Assembly (NCBI RefSeq): GCF_007997215.1
Contig: NZ_VORW01000016.1
Coordinates: 34,872-98,871 of the forward strand
Length of the DNA: 64,000 bases
From: Algoriphagus aquimarinus
GTDB lineage: Bacteria; Bacteroidota; Bacteroidia; Cytophagales; Cyclobacteriaceae
Direction: 5' to 3'
Part shown: piece after piece, positions 56,201 through 64,000 of the stretch
How positions within the stretch are numbered: position 1 is the first letter of the stretch
Layout: each line of letters opens with the position of its first letter
The notes under the pieces: model-generated
What the model was told of the DNA's origin: nothing
The model's database searches: none
The model's input: the letters and a program-made list of their open reading frames with translations, nothing else
Translations under genes and position numbers: made by a program

Positions 56201-56348
56201 AAACTTATTTGTAATCACAGATTATTCAGGATTTGATCCTGAAGTAAATACTGGATCCACTTCAGCTGGAATTCAAACTTTTGGTATAGACCGTTTTACC
56301 TATCCACGAGCAAGAACATTTTCGCTCAGTCTTAATTTAATGTTCTAA
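53262..56348 (+). CDS. SusC/RagA-family TonB-dependent outer-membrane transporter
   Basis: 1028 residues. After a leader (YASACMVICAGLTT) comes a carboxypeptidase-regulatory-like domain (about 57-135; GTITDEIGAPLPGATIRVKG, FSIDVEEGSVLQISYLGY), then the SusC-type plug (MVVVGYGSQKRSDVTGAISS, GVNISATSGEPG, RGIGSLRSGTQPLYVVDG) and a 22-strand barrel ending LSLNLMF. There is no N-terminal STN domain, so it does not signal through an anti-sigma factor. SusC proteins import large ligands captured by SusD. The partner follows 45 bp downstream. Neighbouring phosphatase genes suggest a phosphorylated ligand rather than a neutral glycan. Confidence 0.95.
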   Translation: MHSKLRLSKIIYASACMVICAGLTTNPYPLVAKGIEREAALKLNAPFSGLVSVPQLISGTITDEIGAPLPGATIRVKGTTNGTVTDLDGKFSIDVEEGSVLQISYLGYILQEISVNGQSEIAVQLEPDATQLDEMVVVGYGSQKRSDVTGAISSVKREDFNQGVITNPVDLLQGKMAGVNISATSGEPGATQNVIIRGIGSLRSGTQPLYVVDGFLLDNSSTGIASNPLSFLNPNDIESMEVLKDASATALYGSRASNGVVVITTKKGKAGATQMNFSASTAMSSMSNKIDVFSADEFRRQVVAAGGALDDFGANTDWQDELSQIGYSNDLNFSMSGANKENFSYFTSVGFQDQEGILKNSDLKRYSGKLNMNQKAFKGRMNVDYNLTASHTENLRPSITSTISDMLSLNPTVAPYTDGEPTLLNTNALNPLARYNLYSDQAANNRILATIAPSIEILDGLTYKLNLGVDYSSTDRYQQYKPYTAVINESNISDGSLDEAISTNANKLVENTLTYNWNNYQHNVTVLAGHSYQTFLDETRITSYRGFADNNIEPRFQDHNSTSEYPTTVNSSAVKNELQSYFGRLNYIYADKYLFTATFRADGSSKFGDNNKYGYFPSFALGWNLSKEAFMANSVFNNLKVRASWGKTGNQEIPSKITKASYSEDRLATGGGSLSTYPIDTDANSLDGYPYGIVFTRLANPNLQWEVSTQVDLGIDFSVFNSRLTGTLDYFNKVSSNILLEVVPADPVQPTSTYWNNIQDMKIHNSGFELGLDYTSDMQSNFSYTIGGNVTFIKNEVKDSPYSVLTTGAAQGAGQTGATINGYINNEPIGAFYMLQFDGIGEDGQNKFKDINGDGAVLDNDRSVVGSAIPKFIYGFHMNFKYKAFDLGLNFNGTSGSKIYNHTAMSLFTKAQLSRSNNATDFAAEFPEESFNNSNTVSTRFLENGSFFRLNNATLAYSLNTEKIGLENVFQNVRFALTGQNLFVITDYSGFDPEVNTGSTSAGIQTFGIDRFTYPRARTFSLSLNLMF

Positions 56349-56393
56349 AAAGAAAATTGATGATTATTAAATCATATAGAAAAGCACACTAAA

Positions 56394-58139
56394 ATGAAAA
56401 ATATAAGATTTCACAAAATACTCCCGATAGTTGCACTTGTATTCGCATTCATCGGTTGTACAGACTTAAATGAAGAAATTCTAGATGAGTCCTTGACCGG
56501 AACTGGCCAAGCGGAAGTTGTCAGTGGATCCATCGCTCCCGTCTATGGTATGCTCCGTCAGGTATGGTTACACACAGTTAATTTTGGACTTCAAGAGGTT
56601 GCCTCAGATGAAGGTATCCTTCCCTATCGTGGGGGTACGGATTGGTTTGATGGAGGTAAGTTTATTTCGGTACATCAGCATCTTATGACGCCAAGTAATG
56701 GCTTGGTAGGAGATGCTTGGACCTACATTACCCTGACATTATCTAGGGCAGTTTTGGCAGAGGAAAGACTGAGTTTAGAAGTTGAAAATGGGAATACAAA
56801 CGCCCAAGATGCACTTTATGAAATGGTAGCCATGAAGGCCTATCTTAATATGCTGGCTCTTGATAATTGGGGGCTTGTTTTCAAGAAAAACGCATCTAGC
56901 GAAACATCAGAACTTCTTAGGGGACAAGAGGCGATCACTTATATTGAAAGCGAATTATTGTCTGTGGTGGACGTGATTAAAAGCGATAAGGGACCTGGTA
57001 GATTGAACAAGCATGCTGTAAGTGCTTTATTGGCCCGTTTATATTTGAATGCTGCAGTTTATCGAAATCCATATGGCACACCTGACTTTCAATCAGGTGA
57101 TATGGATAAGGTAATCCAATACACAAGCAATATTATCGGTGGACCGTATTCTTTGTCCGCAGAATATTTTGAACTGTTCAATGACGATAACTACACGAAT
57201 TCCGAAATCATATTTTCTCTTGATCAAAGAGGAGTTCTTGCGACAGAGCACAGTAGATGGGCTTACTGGCCTATATCCGGCGATCTAATTCCAAGACCGG
57301 AATTTCCAAACACACGTGGAACCGATGCGGTAGCAGTTACTCCTGATTTTTATCAGACCTGGGTAGACGCTTATGGAGATGTGGATCCAGCTGACGCCGA
57401 TGCTCGTTTTTTCCAAGAGAATACAATTATCCCTGAGAATCTTAAGGATCTTACAGGAGTGAACCCAACCAATGATTCGGATCATTTCTATTCCATAGAG
57501 GCCACGGATTTTGAAATAAACAGGGGAATACTTCGCAATATTATTTGGGGTCCTAGAAAAGACGGGGGAGGAAATATTTTGACTGACGATGCGGGTAAAG
57601 TAAGGATCTATCCAGTTATCAATAAAAGAAGTAGTGGAGCAAACATTCGCTATGTTGACCATACGCTCAAGGTAGATTTCACAAACGAGGGTAGCTTACA
57701 TAATGCGGGATATCGATTCTCAAAATATCAGTTTAGCCATACAGCTCCCAATTGTTGTAGCTACAGCAGCGTTGATTTAGTCTTGGTTCGTTTGGGCGAG
57801 ATTTACTTGATGCGCGCTGAGGCTAAGTTGAGAAAAGGTGACAATGCTGGTGCTCTGGCAGATATCAATACCTTGAGAACTTCCAGAAATGCACGTCCGG
57901 CACAGACACCAGCGGCATTGAATGCTATTGATCTTGATATTTTATTCCGAGAAACTGGATTTGAACTGTATTGGGAAGGTCATAGAAGAAACTATCAAAT
58001 ACGATTCGGGAAATATGAAGGCAGTTGGACGGAAAAGAACAATACCGATGTCAACAAAAGGTTATTTCCGATTCCTCAAAAAGCGATTGACGGAGCATCA
58101 AACGAAGATGGATTCTTAGTACAAAACCAAGGTTACTAA
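56394..58139 (+). CDS. SusD/RagB-family surface lipoprotein
   Basis: 581 residues. The leader ends FAFIGCTDLNEE, with the lipidated Cys22. The SusD/RagB tetratricopeptide-like fold is recognisable: VVSGSIAPVYGMLRQVWLH, a helix pair with ARLYLNAAVYRNPYGTPDF, LVRLGEIYLMRAEAKLRKGDNAGALADINTLR and RETGFELYWEGHRRNYQIRFG, ending VNKRLFPIPQKAID. SusD lids close the SusC barrel and bind the ligand. It forms an operon with susC and ends at a terminator. Confidence 0.95.
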   Translation: MKNIRFHKILPIVALVFAFIGCTDLNEEILDESLTGTGQAEVVSGSIAPVYGMLRQVWLHTVNFGLQEVASDEGILPYRGGTDWFDGGKFISVHQHLMTPSNGLVGDAWTYITLTLSRAVLAEERLSLEVENGNTNAQDALYEMVAMKAYLNMLALDNWGLVFKKNASSETSELLRGQEAITYIESELLSVVDVIKSDKGPGRLNKHAVSALLARLYLNAAVYRNPYGTPDFQSGDMDKVIQYTSNIIGGPYSLSAEYFELFNDDNYTNSEIIFSLDQRGVLATEHSRWAYWPISGDLIPRPEFPNTRGTDAVAVTPDFYQTWVDAYGDVDPADADARFFQENTIIPENLKDLTGVNPTNDSDHFYSIEATDFEINRGILRNIIWGPRKDGGGNILTDDAGKVRIYPVINKRSSGANIRYVDHTLKVDFTNEGSLHNAGYRFSKYQFSHTAPNCCSYSSVDLVLVRLGEIYLMRAEAKLRKGDNAGALADINTLRTSRNARPAQTPAALNAIDLDILFRETGFELYWEGHRRNYQIRFGKYEGSWTEKNNTDVNKRLFPIPQKAIDGASNEDGFLVQNQGY

Positions 58140-58160
58140 AACCCATTAACCTATAATACC

Positions 58161-58191
58161 AAAAGCCGATGGGGATTTCTCATCGGTTTTT
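58161..58191 (+). terminator. Terminator after susD
   Basis: AAAAGCCGATG (58161-58171) pairs with CATCGGTTTTT (58181-58191), followed by a T-rich stretch. It lies 22 bp after the susD stop codon. Confidence 0.9.
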
Positions 58192-58262
58192 TCGGTTATG
58201 GTTGTTTTTATACTCGCAGTGTGCACGGCGTCCCGATATCGGATACGAAGAGGTGGCGTTGT

Positions 58263-58282
58263 CCTGCTTCTCCAGAAGCAGG
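58263..58282. repeat. Perfect 9-bp inverted repeat near the locus junction
   Basis: CCTGCTTCT (58263-58271) and AGAAGCAGG (58274-58282) are separated by CC. It sits between the convergent susD and metallophosphoesterase genes, in a stretch that also has a GATATCGG-type palindrome at about 58230. It may be part of a dispersed repeat or the transcript end of the minus-strand operon. Confidence 0.4.
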
Positions 58283-58397
58283 GGTTAGTAGTTTTTTATT
58301 TGTATCAGAGTTTTTTAAATAACTCTTATTGGGAATAAGGTATTTGTGGAGACACAAACCGAAGGAACTAGGCATTGATTACTTCAATTTCAACTAC

Positions 58398-60233
58398 CTA
58401 ATCTATTCTTTCTATCATGTTTTTTTCCAGATCAATACTAAAGTGATCAGAAGGAAGAGAGTCAAAAAGCTTTTGGAAAATGCCAAAGAACTGCACGAAC
58501 TCAGTATTTAAATTGGTTTCCGCACTGTAAGTTTTCTTTGATACAGAAGAAAGAAACTCTTTATAAAAAATAATTCTATCCTCCGAAATCAGTCTTTTTC
58601 CTATTTCATCACCATTTTTCAAAAGATAAAAATCATCGATGATCTTTTGATTGTCTGGATTGGAAGAGGTTTGTTTTTTTATGGATTCAAGTTTTTCATT
58701 CAGAAAAAAATCCCCGTCTTTTTCATTCATTTGGCCCCAGTCCAGTAGTTCTTCATTGCTGATTGATTCCAAAAGTAAAGCAAGATCGGCTGGCCAATCC
58801 GAAGGAATAAATCTAGATTTTGTCAGCTCCAAAAGATGATTTCTGGTGTACTCAAAGTAATCCTTGGAAGCTAGAATTGTGCTGTCCCAGATTCCGGGAT
58901 CTTGCTTTTCCAGAAGCCAGTTATGCTCCATTCGGTAGAGATCAAAAAACTCGTTCATGTGATCTACTTGTGTGAGCGAAATTGTTTCGATTTCCAATTG
59001 CGAAATATTGGTGGTTTTTAAAATTTTGTACGCAGGCGGAAAAGCTGCCAGAGAAGGCACTTGAATATTATACATGATATTGGTTGGGTCTTGGTAGAGT
59101 CCCGTGTCATTGATGTGCATGTGCCCAGCGAAGTGTATTTTGATGCCTGCTTCAGAATAAAGTTTGCTCGTCTCAGGAGTAGGAACTCGTTCAAGTTGAA
59201 ATTTTCTTGATCCGAAAAGCGACTTCATCTCGTCAGAAGCCCCATCATGAAATTCCACTAGTGGATAATGGCTGAAAGAGATCAAGGTTTTACCACGCTT
59301 TTCAGCTTCATTGGATACCTTATTGATCCAGTCTAGCTGATGGATCTTATGCATAGATGCTTGATTAAAACCCACGGATGATCCCTTCCAATTTTCGCTA
59401 GACTCTGCACCGGTATGAGTATAAACATTCCCGTCCAGAGCTAGTAGCCAGATTCCTTCTACAGGCTCGACCACATAGCTGGCGTCTGGCAAAAAAAGCC
59501 CTGAATTTCCCGCTTGATACATTCTCCGTTCCAGAATAGCCGAAGCTTTCGCTTGATCAAAAGTGTAATTATCGTAATCGAGTTCCTGAAATGGATGAGC
59601 CCAGAAAATGTCTTTTTGGCTGGGGAAAAACCCATGATTTCCTAGCGCTTTGGTTATTTCCGGATATCCCCAATAGTTGATCTGATCAGATTTGGCAATA
59701 TGGAAAGAAGAAAAGAAATCCAAAGAGCCCGCAATTGCTTGCTCAGATCCATCAACTCCGAGAAAATCACTTTTCCCTGCTATTCCACCAAAAGGCTTGA
59801 CTGGATCGTGATTTCCGGTGGTCAGGAAAAATCGCATGCCCGATTCCCTAGCGTACTGATCAAGAATTTTCTTCAATGCCAATACATTCATCGGCTGTCC
59901 GTCATCCGTGAAGTCGCCTGGAAGCACTACTATTTTGATTCCTTTTTCCTTCAGATCTTCCAAGGCGCTGATGAAAGCAAAATAGGTTTCATTGAAAAGT
60001 CGTGTGGAATTCAACTGGCTTTTCATCGTTCGAATCGTGGCGAATTTGCCAGTGGCTGGATTGAAGACGCCTTTAAACTCTTCTGACTTTAGATCGGCAT
60101 ATACGTTTTGAAGATGGATGTCAGAGAGAAAAGCGATTTCGTTCGTTTCCGTCTGGGCTTGCAAAGTAGTATTGGTGCAGATTAATTGTAATGCAACCCC
60201 AAGGATAGTCGGAAGAATGTGGTTTTTATTCAA
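58398..60233 (-). CDS. Exported calcineurin-like metallophosphoesterase
   Basis: 611 residues with a signal peptide (ICTNTTLQAQ). The metal-binding motifs are DIH at 38-40, GDFTDD at 106-111, GNHD at 140-143, a later SFSHYPL His and HFAGHMH. So the binuclear active site is complete. A C-terminal helical part of about 230 residues (after residue 400) is not recognised. The start is a TTG at 60233; no ATG lies in frame after the previous gene. It follows the PI-PLC-like gene by 17 bp and probably shares its transcript. Substrate class is phosphomonoester or phosphodiester, not determined. Confidence 0.91.
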   Translation of the reverse strand: MNKNHILPTILGVALQLICTNTTLQAQTETNEIAFLSDIHLQNVYADLKSEEFKGVFNPATGKFATIRTMKSQLNSTRLFNETYFAFISALEDLKEKGIKIVVLPGDFTDDGQPMNVLALKKILDQYARESGMRFFLTTGNHDPVKPFGGIAGKSDFLGVDGSEQAIAGSLDFFSSFHIAKSDQINYWGYPEITKALGNHGFFPSQKDIFWAHPFQELDYDNYTFDQAKASAILERRMYQAGNSGLFLPDASYVVEPVEGIWLLALDGNVYTHTGAESSENWKGSSVGFNQASMHKIHQLDWINKVSNEAEKRGKTLISFSHYPLVEFHDGASDEMKSLFGSRKFQLERVPTPETSKLYSEAGIKIHFAGHMHINDTGLYQDPTNIMYNIQVPSLAAFPPAYKILKTTNISQLEIETISLTQVDHMNEFFDLYRMEHNWLLEKQDPGIWDSTILASKDYFEYTRNHLLELTKSRFIPSDWPADLALLLESISNEELLDWGQMNEKDGDFFLNEKLESIKKQTSSNPDNQKIIDDFYLLKNGDEIGKRLISEDRIIFYKEFLSSVSKKTYSAETNLNTEFVQFFGIFQKLFDSLPSDHFSIDLEKNMIERID

Positions 60234-60250
60234 AATGGGGAGATGTGTTT

Positions 60251-61330
60251 CTAGTTCTTGACCAAAACAGGATTAGGTCTTTCGTATCCTTGTTCTTCAA
60301 AAATAACTTTATAATCAGATTTGAAGAACGTGGAAGGCTGGTAATAATCCGTAGAAATTACTTGTGCTCCTGAGGCTTTGGCTTTTTCAAATGTGGAGAA
60401 ATCATTAGCTCTTGCTTCTTTCGTATCTGAATCCGCGCGAGTCCTTATCATGTAACCTTTTTTGACTAGCTCTCTGATATAGGCCTCATCTTTCACTGCA
60501 TTATTTATTATCCTAAATCCAGCAGTAGAATTGCCTTCCTTTTTGTTTACAAAAAGCACTGCATCTTTCAGTTCTGGTTTTGCACTCAGGTATCGATCTG
60601 TTTTCTCTTCGTTTTCATCAAGCACAAAAAGAAATTTACCTCTAACATTATCGACATTTGGCCAGTTTCCGGCGAGTACAGCTGTTTCCAAATTTGCATA
60701 TTTCCCTTTCACCATATCTGGTGTGATCAAATGATCCATTCCCAAATGTGTTCTGATTTCCAAATCAATGCTATCCAAAGCTGCTGCCGTAAAGGGAAGG
60801 GTGGGACGGGTGCCCGGAATATTTCCATCTTTTGCATTGATCAAAATAAAAATCGGATAATGATCAGGATTGCTTTCGCTCCACTTTTTAAGCGCTTGCA
60901 GTGCATCGGCAAAGAGTAAATAGTGAGATTGAAAATCTAGATCCTGCACATGAAACATCTTTAATCCAGGTTTAGAAAGCGCATCGTTAGGATCATACTC
61001 AGGAAGGGTTCCTCCGCTTGCTTTGATGATTTCCAAGCCTTTCGGGTTAGAAAATTTTCCTCCTTCAGGATCATGATATACATCAAGTTCAAGATTTCTA
61101 AGACCAAGATCGAGCTGAGACTCTAGAGGAATATGGGCGTATTCTAAGCTCTGCGAAGCAGATGGGTTCACTTTGGCTAAGTAGGTAAGCAGCTCTGGAG
61201 CCATTTGACTTTTGTAACTGTTATGACTGCCGATTACCTGAATCTGATTTAGCTTGAGGTTTTGGGCGGAAAGTTGTAGCGAAAATAATAAGCTTAAAAG
61301 CGTAATAATGAAGCTCGGTGTGGATTTCAT
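60251..61330 (-). CDS. PI-PLC-like (phosphatidylinositol phosphodiesterase) exported protein
   Basis: About 359 residues from the ATG at 61330, which opens a signal peptide (LLFSLQLSAQ); the TTG at 61351 is less likely. It has the calcium-dependent PI-PLC/GDPD-like TIM barrel: QVIGSHNSYK with general-base His36, ESQLDLGLRNLELDVYHDP (metal Glu and Asp), MFHVQDLDFQS (second His), and LFVLDENEEKTDRYL. These proteins cleave phosphodiester bonds of phosphatidylinositol or related diesters. Next to the metallophosphoesterase in one unit, and divergent from the GDPD-alkaline phosphatase gene. Confidence 0.9.
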   Translation of the reverse strand: MKSTPSFIITLLSLLFSLQLSAQNLKLNQIQVIGSHNSYKSQMAPELLTYLAKVNPSASQSLEYAHIPLESQLDLGLRNLELDVYHDPEGGKFSNPKGLEIIKASGGTLPEYDPNDALSKPGLKMFHVQDLDFQSHYLLFADALQALKKWSESNPDHYPIFILINAKDGNIPGTRPTLPFTAAALDSIDLEIRTHLGMDHLITPDMVKGKYANLETAVLAGNWPNVDNVRGKFLFVLDENEEKTDRYLSAKPELKDAVLFVNKKEGNSTAGFRIINNAVKDEAYIRELVKKGYMIRTRADSDTKEARANDFSTFEKAKASGAQVISTDYYQPSTFFKSDYKVIFEEQGYERPNPVLVKN

Positions 61331-61582
61331 AGTATTAGGATTAAGAAGCAAGATTCATTTTTTTGAAATGAAATTCTGAAATATTGTTTCACGTTTTTGT
61401 TATGATTTCAAAATGGGAGAGAAAGCTATAAATCCTTGTAATTGACTTAATTTCAAGGTGCTGAGAATTTCAGTCGCTTCATTTATTCATGTATAATGAA
61501 TCCATACTTTATCAATATGTTAAGCCTTTGCTTTTTCATTTTAGAGTTGCCTTAAATCCTATCTAATGGGCTATTTTTAGGA

Positions 61583-63400
61583 ATGAATAAATTTATTTCA
61601 ATTCCGCTTTTTCTGCTTCTGCTAGTTACTTTTCAGCTTTCTGCCCAGAATTCAGAGAAATTTCAAATCCACTCTCACAACGATTATTTACAGACTGTCC
61701 CTTTTTGGACGGCATATTCAGCAGGAGCATCGTCTATCGAAGTAGATGTGATTTTGAAAGATGGTAAACTGATGGCAGCACATGAAGCCGCTAGCATCGA
61801 TCCAAAGCGAACCATTGAAAGTCTTTATTTAGATCCTATCGCTGAGGGAATGAAAAATGGATTGATAGGCAAGATCAACTTTCATTTGCTAGTAGATCTC
61901 AAAACCGAGGGATATACTACACTGGAAGTACTGGAGGAAAGTATGAAGAACTATCAAGATGTTCTCTATTCTGAGGATAATCCTGGAGGATTGAAATTGA
62001 TAATTTCAGGAAATAGACCAAAGCCTGCCGACTATAAGAATTACCCCTCATGGATGCTTTTTGATTACCAGAGCATGGAATTGACAAAAGATCTACCCTG
62101 GGACAAAATTGGGATGGTGAGTCTGAGCTTTCGTCAATTTTCCATCTGGAATGGAAAAGGGAGAATGGTGGAGGAGCAACGAGTAAAGCTTCAGGACTTC
62201 ATTGAACTAGTTCATAGTTTTGATAAGCCAGTCCGCTTTTGGGGTTCTCCGGATAGCAAGTCTGCCTGGAAGGCTTTCCATGAAATGGGAGAGGATTATA
62301 TCAATACCGATCATCCGATTGAGGCAGCAGATTACTTGAATAAGTTGGGTGAAAATATCTATCAAAATACTTCAATACATGAGATCTACCAGCCGACTTT
62401 TGAAGCAGACGGAGCTGAAATGCCTGTGAAAAATGTGATTTTGATGATAGGGGACGGGAATGGATTGGCACAGATATCCTCTGCATTGTTTTCTAATGGA
62501 AATCAACTCAACCTTACTCAGTTGAAGAACATGGGCTTGATCAAAACTCAGGCGGCAGATGATTTTACTACTGACTCTGCTGCAGGAGCAACTGCCTATG
62601 CGACTGGTGAGAAAACAAATAACCGTGCGATAGGAGTTGATACGGAAGAAAAATGGCTAAGTAATTTGCCAGATATTCTTTATGAGTATGGATTCTCAAG
62701 TGGAATCATCACCACAGATCAGTTGACTGGAGCTACTCCGGCATCCTTCTATGCACATCATCCGGAGCGCGATGATTCTGATCAGATTGCAGCTTATTTA
62801 TCAACAAGTAAATTGGATCTATTCATCGGTGGGGGAAGAGATTCGTTCGAAGCCCAGCTTGAAAACCTGAAAAGCGCAGGATTTACCCTAGTTGAAAGTT
62901 TAGAACAGACTGAGGCAGGTCGTGTTGGCTATTTTGCAGCAAAAGGCTCTCTGCCAAAAAAGTTGGATGGGAGAGGCGATTTTTTGTTAAACAGCACAGC
63001 ATTCGCACTTGAATTTTTCGATCAAAAAGGGGCTCCATTCTTCTTGATGGTGGAGGCAGCAAATATTGATTCGGGGGGACATTCCAATAGTACTTCAACG
63101 ATTGTTTCTGAAATGCTGGATTTTGATGAGGTAATCGGGAAAGTGATTCAGTATGTGGATACGAACCCAAATACCTTATTAATCATCACTGCAGATCACG
63201 AGACAGGTGGAGTGTCCATTCCGCAGGGAGATATAGCTTCGGCAACTGTGGAATTGGCTTATCATAGCGATGACCATACCGGTATAATGGTTCCGGTATT
63301 TGCCTATGGAGCTCATTCAGATGACTTCAGAGGAGTATATGAGAACTCAGCCGTATTTCACAAGGTCATGAACTTAGTAAAACGATATCACCAGAAATAA
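61583..63400 (+). CDS. Glycerophosphodiesterase-like domain fused to alkaline phosphatase
   Basis: 605 residues with a signal peptide (LLVTFQLSAQ). The N-terminal domain (about 27-250) is a GDPD/PI-PLC-like barrel: FQIHSHNDYLQ (His30, His32), SSIEVDVILKDGKLMAAHEA, LVDLKTEG and a terminal YINTDHPIEAADYL. The C-terminal domain (about 280-600) is a complete alkaline phosphatase: MIGDGNG at 288-294, DSAAGAT at 331-337 with nucleophile Ser332, EAANIDSGGH at 491-500, TADHETGG and a late DDHTG. The enzyme could cleave a phosphodiester and then release phosphate. It starts 252 bp from the divergent PI-PLC gene. Confidence 0.93.
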   Translation: MNKFISIPLFLLLLVTFQLSAQNSEKFQIHSHNDYLQTVPFWTAYSAGASSIEVDVILKDGKLMAAHEAASIDPKRTIESLYLDPIAEGMKNGLIGKINFHLLVDLKTEGYTTLEVLEESMKNYQDVLYSEDNPGGLKLIISGNRPKPADYKNYPSWMLFDYQSMELTKDLPWDKIGMVSLSFRQFSIWNGKGRMVEEQRVKLQDFIELVHSFDKPVRFWGSPDSKSAWKAFHEMGEDYINTDHPIEAADYLNKLGENIYQNTSIHEIYQPTFEADGAEMPVKNVILMIGDGNGLAQISSALFSNGNQLNLTQLKNMGLIKTQAADDFTTDSAAGATAYATGEKTNNRAIGVDTEEKWLSNLPDILYEYGFSSGIITTDQLTGATPASFYAHHPERDDSDQIAAYLSTSKLDLFIGGGRDSFEAQLENLKSAGFTLVESLEQTEAGRVGYFAAKGSLPKKLDGRGDFLLNSTAFALEFFDQKGAPFFLMVEAANIDSGGHSNSTSTIVSEMLDFDEVIGKVIQYVDTNPNTLLIITADHETGGVSIPQGDIASATVELAYHSDDHTGIMVPVFAYGAHSDDFRGVYENSAVFHKVMNLVKRYHQK

Positions 63401-63408
63401 CCTTCTTC

Positions 63409-63600
63409 TTACCTTCTTCCTGCTATAGTAAAAGGAAGCATAAAGAGGTTTCTGATAAAGTCAAACGATAGGTCTACAGCAAAGCCCAAAAGTCTAAAAG
63501 GAAGCAAAATCAACCAGAAGATAGGATAAAGAAGTAAGCCTATGATCGCCAATGGCCAGCATAGCACGAATAGAATACACCAGAGTAGGAAGCTTATCAT
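63409..63600 (-). CDS. Small two-helix membrane protein
   Basis: 63 residues, almost wholly hydrophobic: helices at about 3-21 and 23-45 (LLWCILFVLCWPLAIIGLLL, LYPIFWLILLPFRLLGF), then a short amphipathic tail with RNLFMLPFTIAGRR. It has good spacing from its neighbours and a typical Bacteroidota small-membrane-protein pattern. Function is unknown. It converges on the GDPD-phosphatase gene with an 8-bp gap. I am fairly but not fully sure it is expressed. Confidence 0.62.
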   Translation of the reverse strand: MISFLLWCILFVLCWPLAIIGLLLYPIFWLILLPFRLLGFAVDLSFDFIRNLFMLPFTIAGRR

Positions 63601-64000
63601 ATTTTTTGTTTAGAAACCTAACTTCAATACCTGTTCCATATTCGGAAATAGGGCTTAATTGGAAATGAGTGATGATAAGTAATGATTTGCTGTATCAATA
63701 TCGTACACGAATACCTGTGTTTCGGACAATTTGGAATGCCGGAGAAGTGTCCAACACCTTGTTGATAAATTATCAGAGGGTCTTCTGTCTTTATTTGGTA
63801 GCAAAGCATGAAAAAATATAAATTAATTAGTACGAAAGGCCTATTTTTGCTCTGCTTACCTTTTATAAAAAATCACTAGTGTCCGACTAAAGTAAGAATT
63901 TCTCAGAGAGGTTGAAAAGAACTTAATCAGAGGAGATTTTTGGGTGAAATTGGAATGTAAGCCCACTAGGTTGGAAATAGGGCCGTTTGGTTGGCTTTCA
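63601..64000. other. 400-bp right-edge spacer
   Basis: No convincing gene. A 23-codon plus-strand frame starting at ATG 63808 looks like a signal peptide (MKKYKLISTKGLFLLCLPF) but ends at once, so it could be a remnant or chance. The minus-strand frame 63624-63809 has no features. The next gene lies outside the window. Confidence 0.4.

Noticed and set aside
58329..58511. 60-codon plus-strand frame overlapping the metallophosphoesterase end
   Set aside because: It lies antisense to a well-supported gene and shows no family features.
63808..63879. Short signal-peptide-like frame (MKKYKLISTKGLF...) near the right edge
   Set aside because: Only 23 codons with no mature part; it might be a remnant but cannot be supported.

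Overview
The window looks like chromosomal DNA of a Bacteroidota bacterium, most likely order Cytophagales and possibly Cyclobacteriaceae (Algoriphagus-like). This rests on gene content, not on a search: a SusC/SusD pair, TonB-linked carriers and many Bacteroidota-style lipoproteins, roughly 800-residue FtsX/MacB-type permeases, GIN-domain (DUF2807) proteins, an LptD of Bacteroidota type, TAnnTTTG-like -7 promoter elements and almost no Shine-Dalgarno sequences. GC content is moderate to low. I see no rRNA, tRNA, CRISPR array, complete insertion sequence or prophage.

Layout. 1-3.4 kb: 3' end of an L-rhamnose isomerase, a secreted sulfatase and an SMP-30-type lactonase lipoprotein, probably the right edge of a sulfated-sugar catabolic locus. 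3.4-4.3 kb: gene-poor DNA with a terminator-like hairpin. 4.3-6 kb: small membrane, NIPSNAP and lipoprotein genes. 6-9.5 kb: a very large multidomain lipoprotein (ThuA, PQQ-type sugar dehydrogenase, PKD, cytochrome c, C-terminal sugar-binding-like domain). 9.6-17.2 kb, minus strand: galactokinase with a LacI regulator, an M28 peptidase with cysS, a decayed RelE-type toxin-antitoxin pair beside an intact HicAB pair, and purH.

17.5-33.3 kb: three paralogous 808-residue FtsX-type permeases on the plus strand, interleaved with two GIN-domain proteins and one DUF4097 protein, and interrupted by minus-strand genes (GH18 chitinase, Vat-like acetyltransferase, endonuclease/phosphatase-family protein, OsmC, bestrophin). 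The intergenic spaces share short repeats and an identical 11-bp leader sequence. 33.4-47.9 kb is mainly housekeeping: a GreA/B-type factor, DUF4197 lipoprotein, arginine deiminase, LptD, amidase, acyl-CoA carboxylase beta subunit, transglutaminase-like protein, redoxin, phosphopantetheinyl transferase, then a tight WD40-DivIVA-folB-ChaN-DUF4268 run. 48.1-52.4 kb: sialidase-like and CE15-like carbohydrate-active proteins and an outer-membrane barrel.

53.2-63.4 kb is the most interesting part. A SusC/SusD uptake pair faces a secreted metallophosphoesterase and a PI-PLC-like phosphodiesterase, next to a divergent gene fusing a glycerophosphodiesterase-like domain to an alkaline phosphatase. My inference is a polysaccharide-utilisation-style locus retargeted to phosphodiesters (phospholipid head groups, glycerophosphodiesters or inositol phosphates): secreted phosphodiesterases cleave, phosphatases release phosphate, and SusCD may import the organic product or a precursor. 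No glycosidase, sulfatase or regulator lies in that block.
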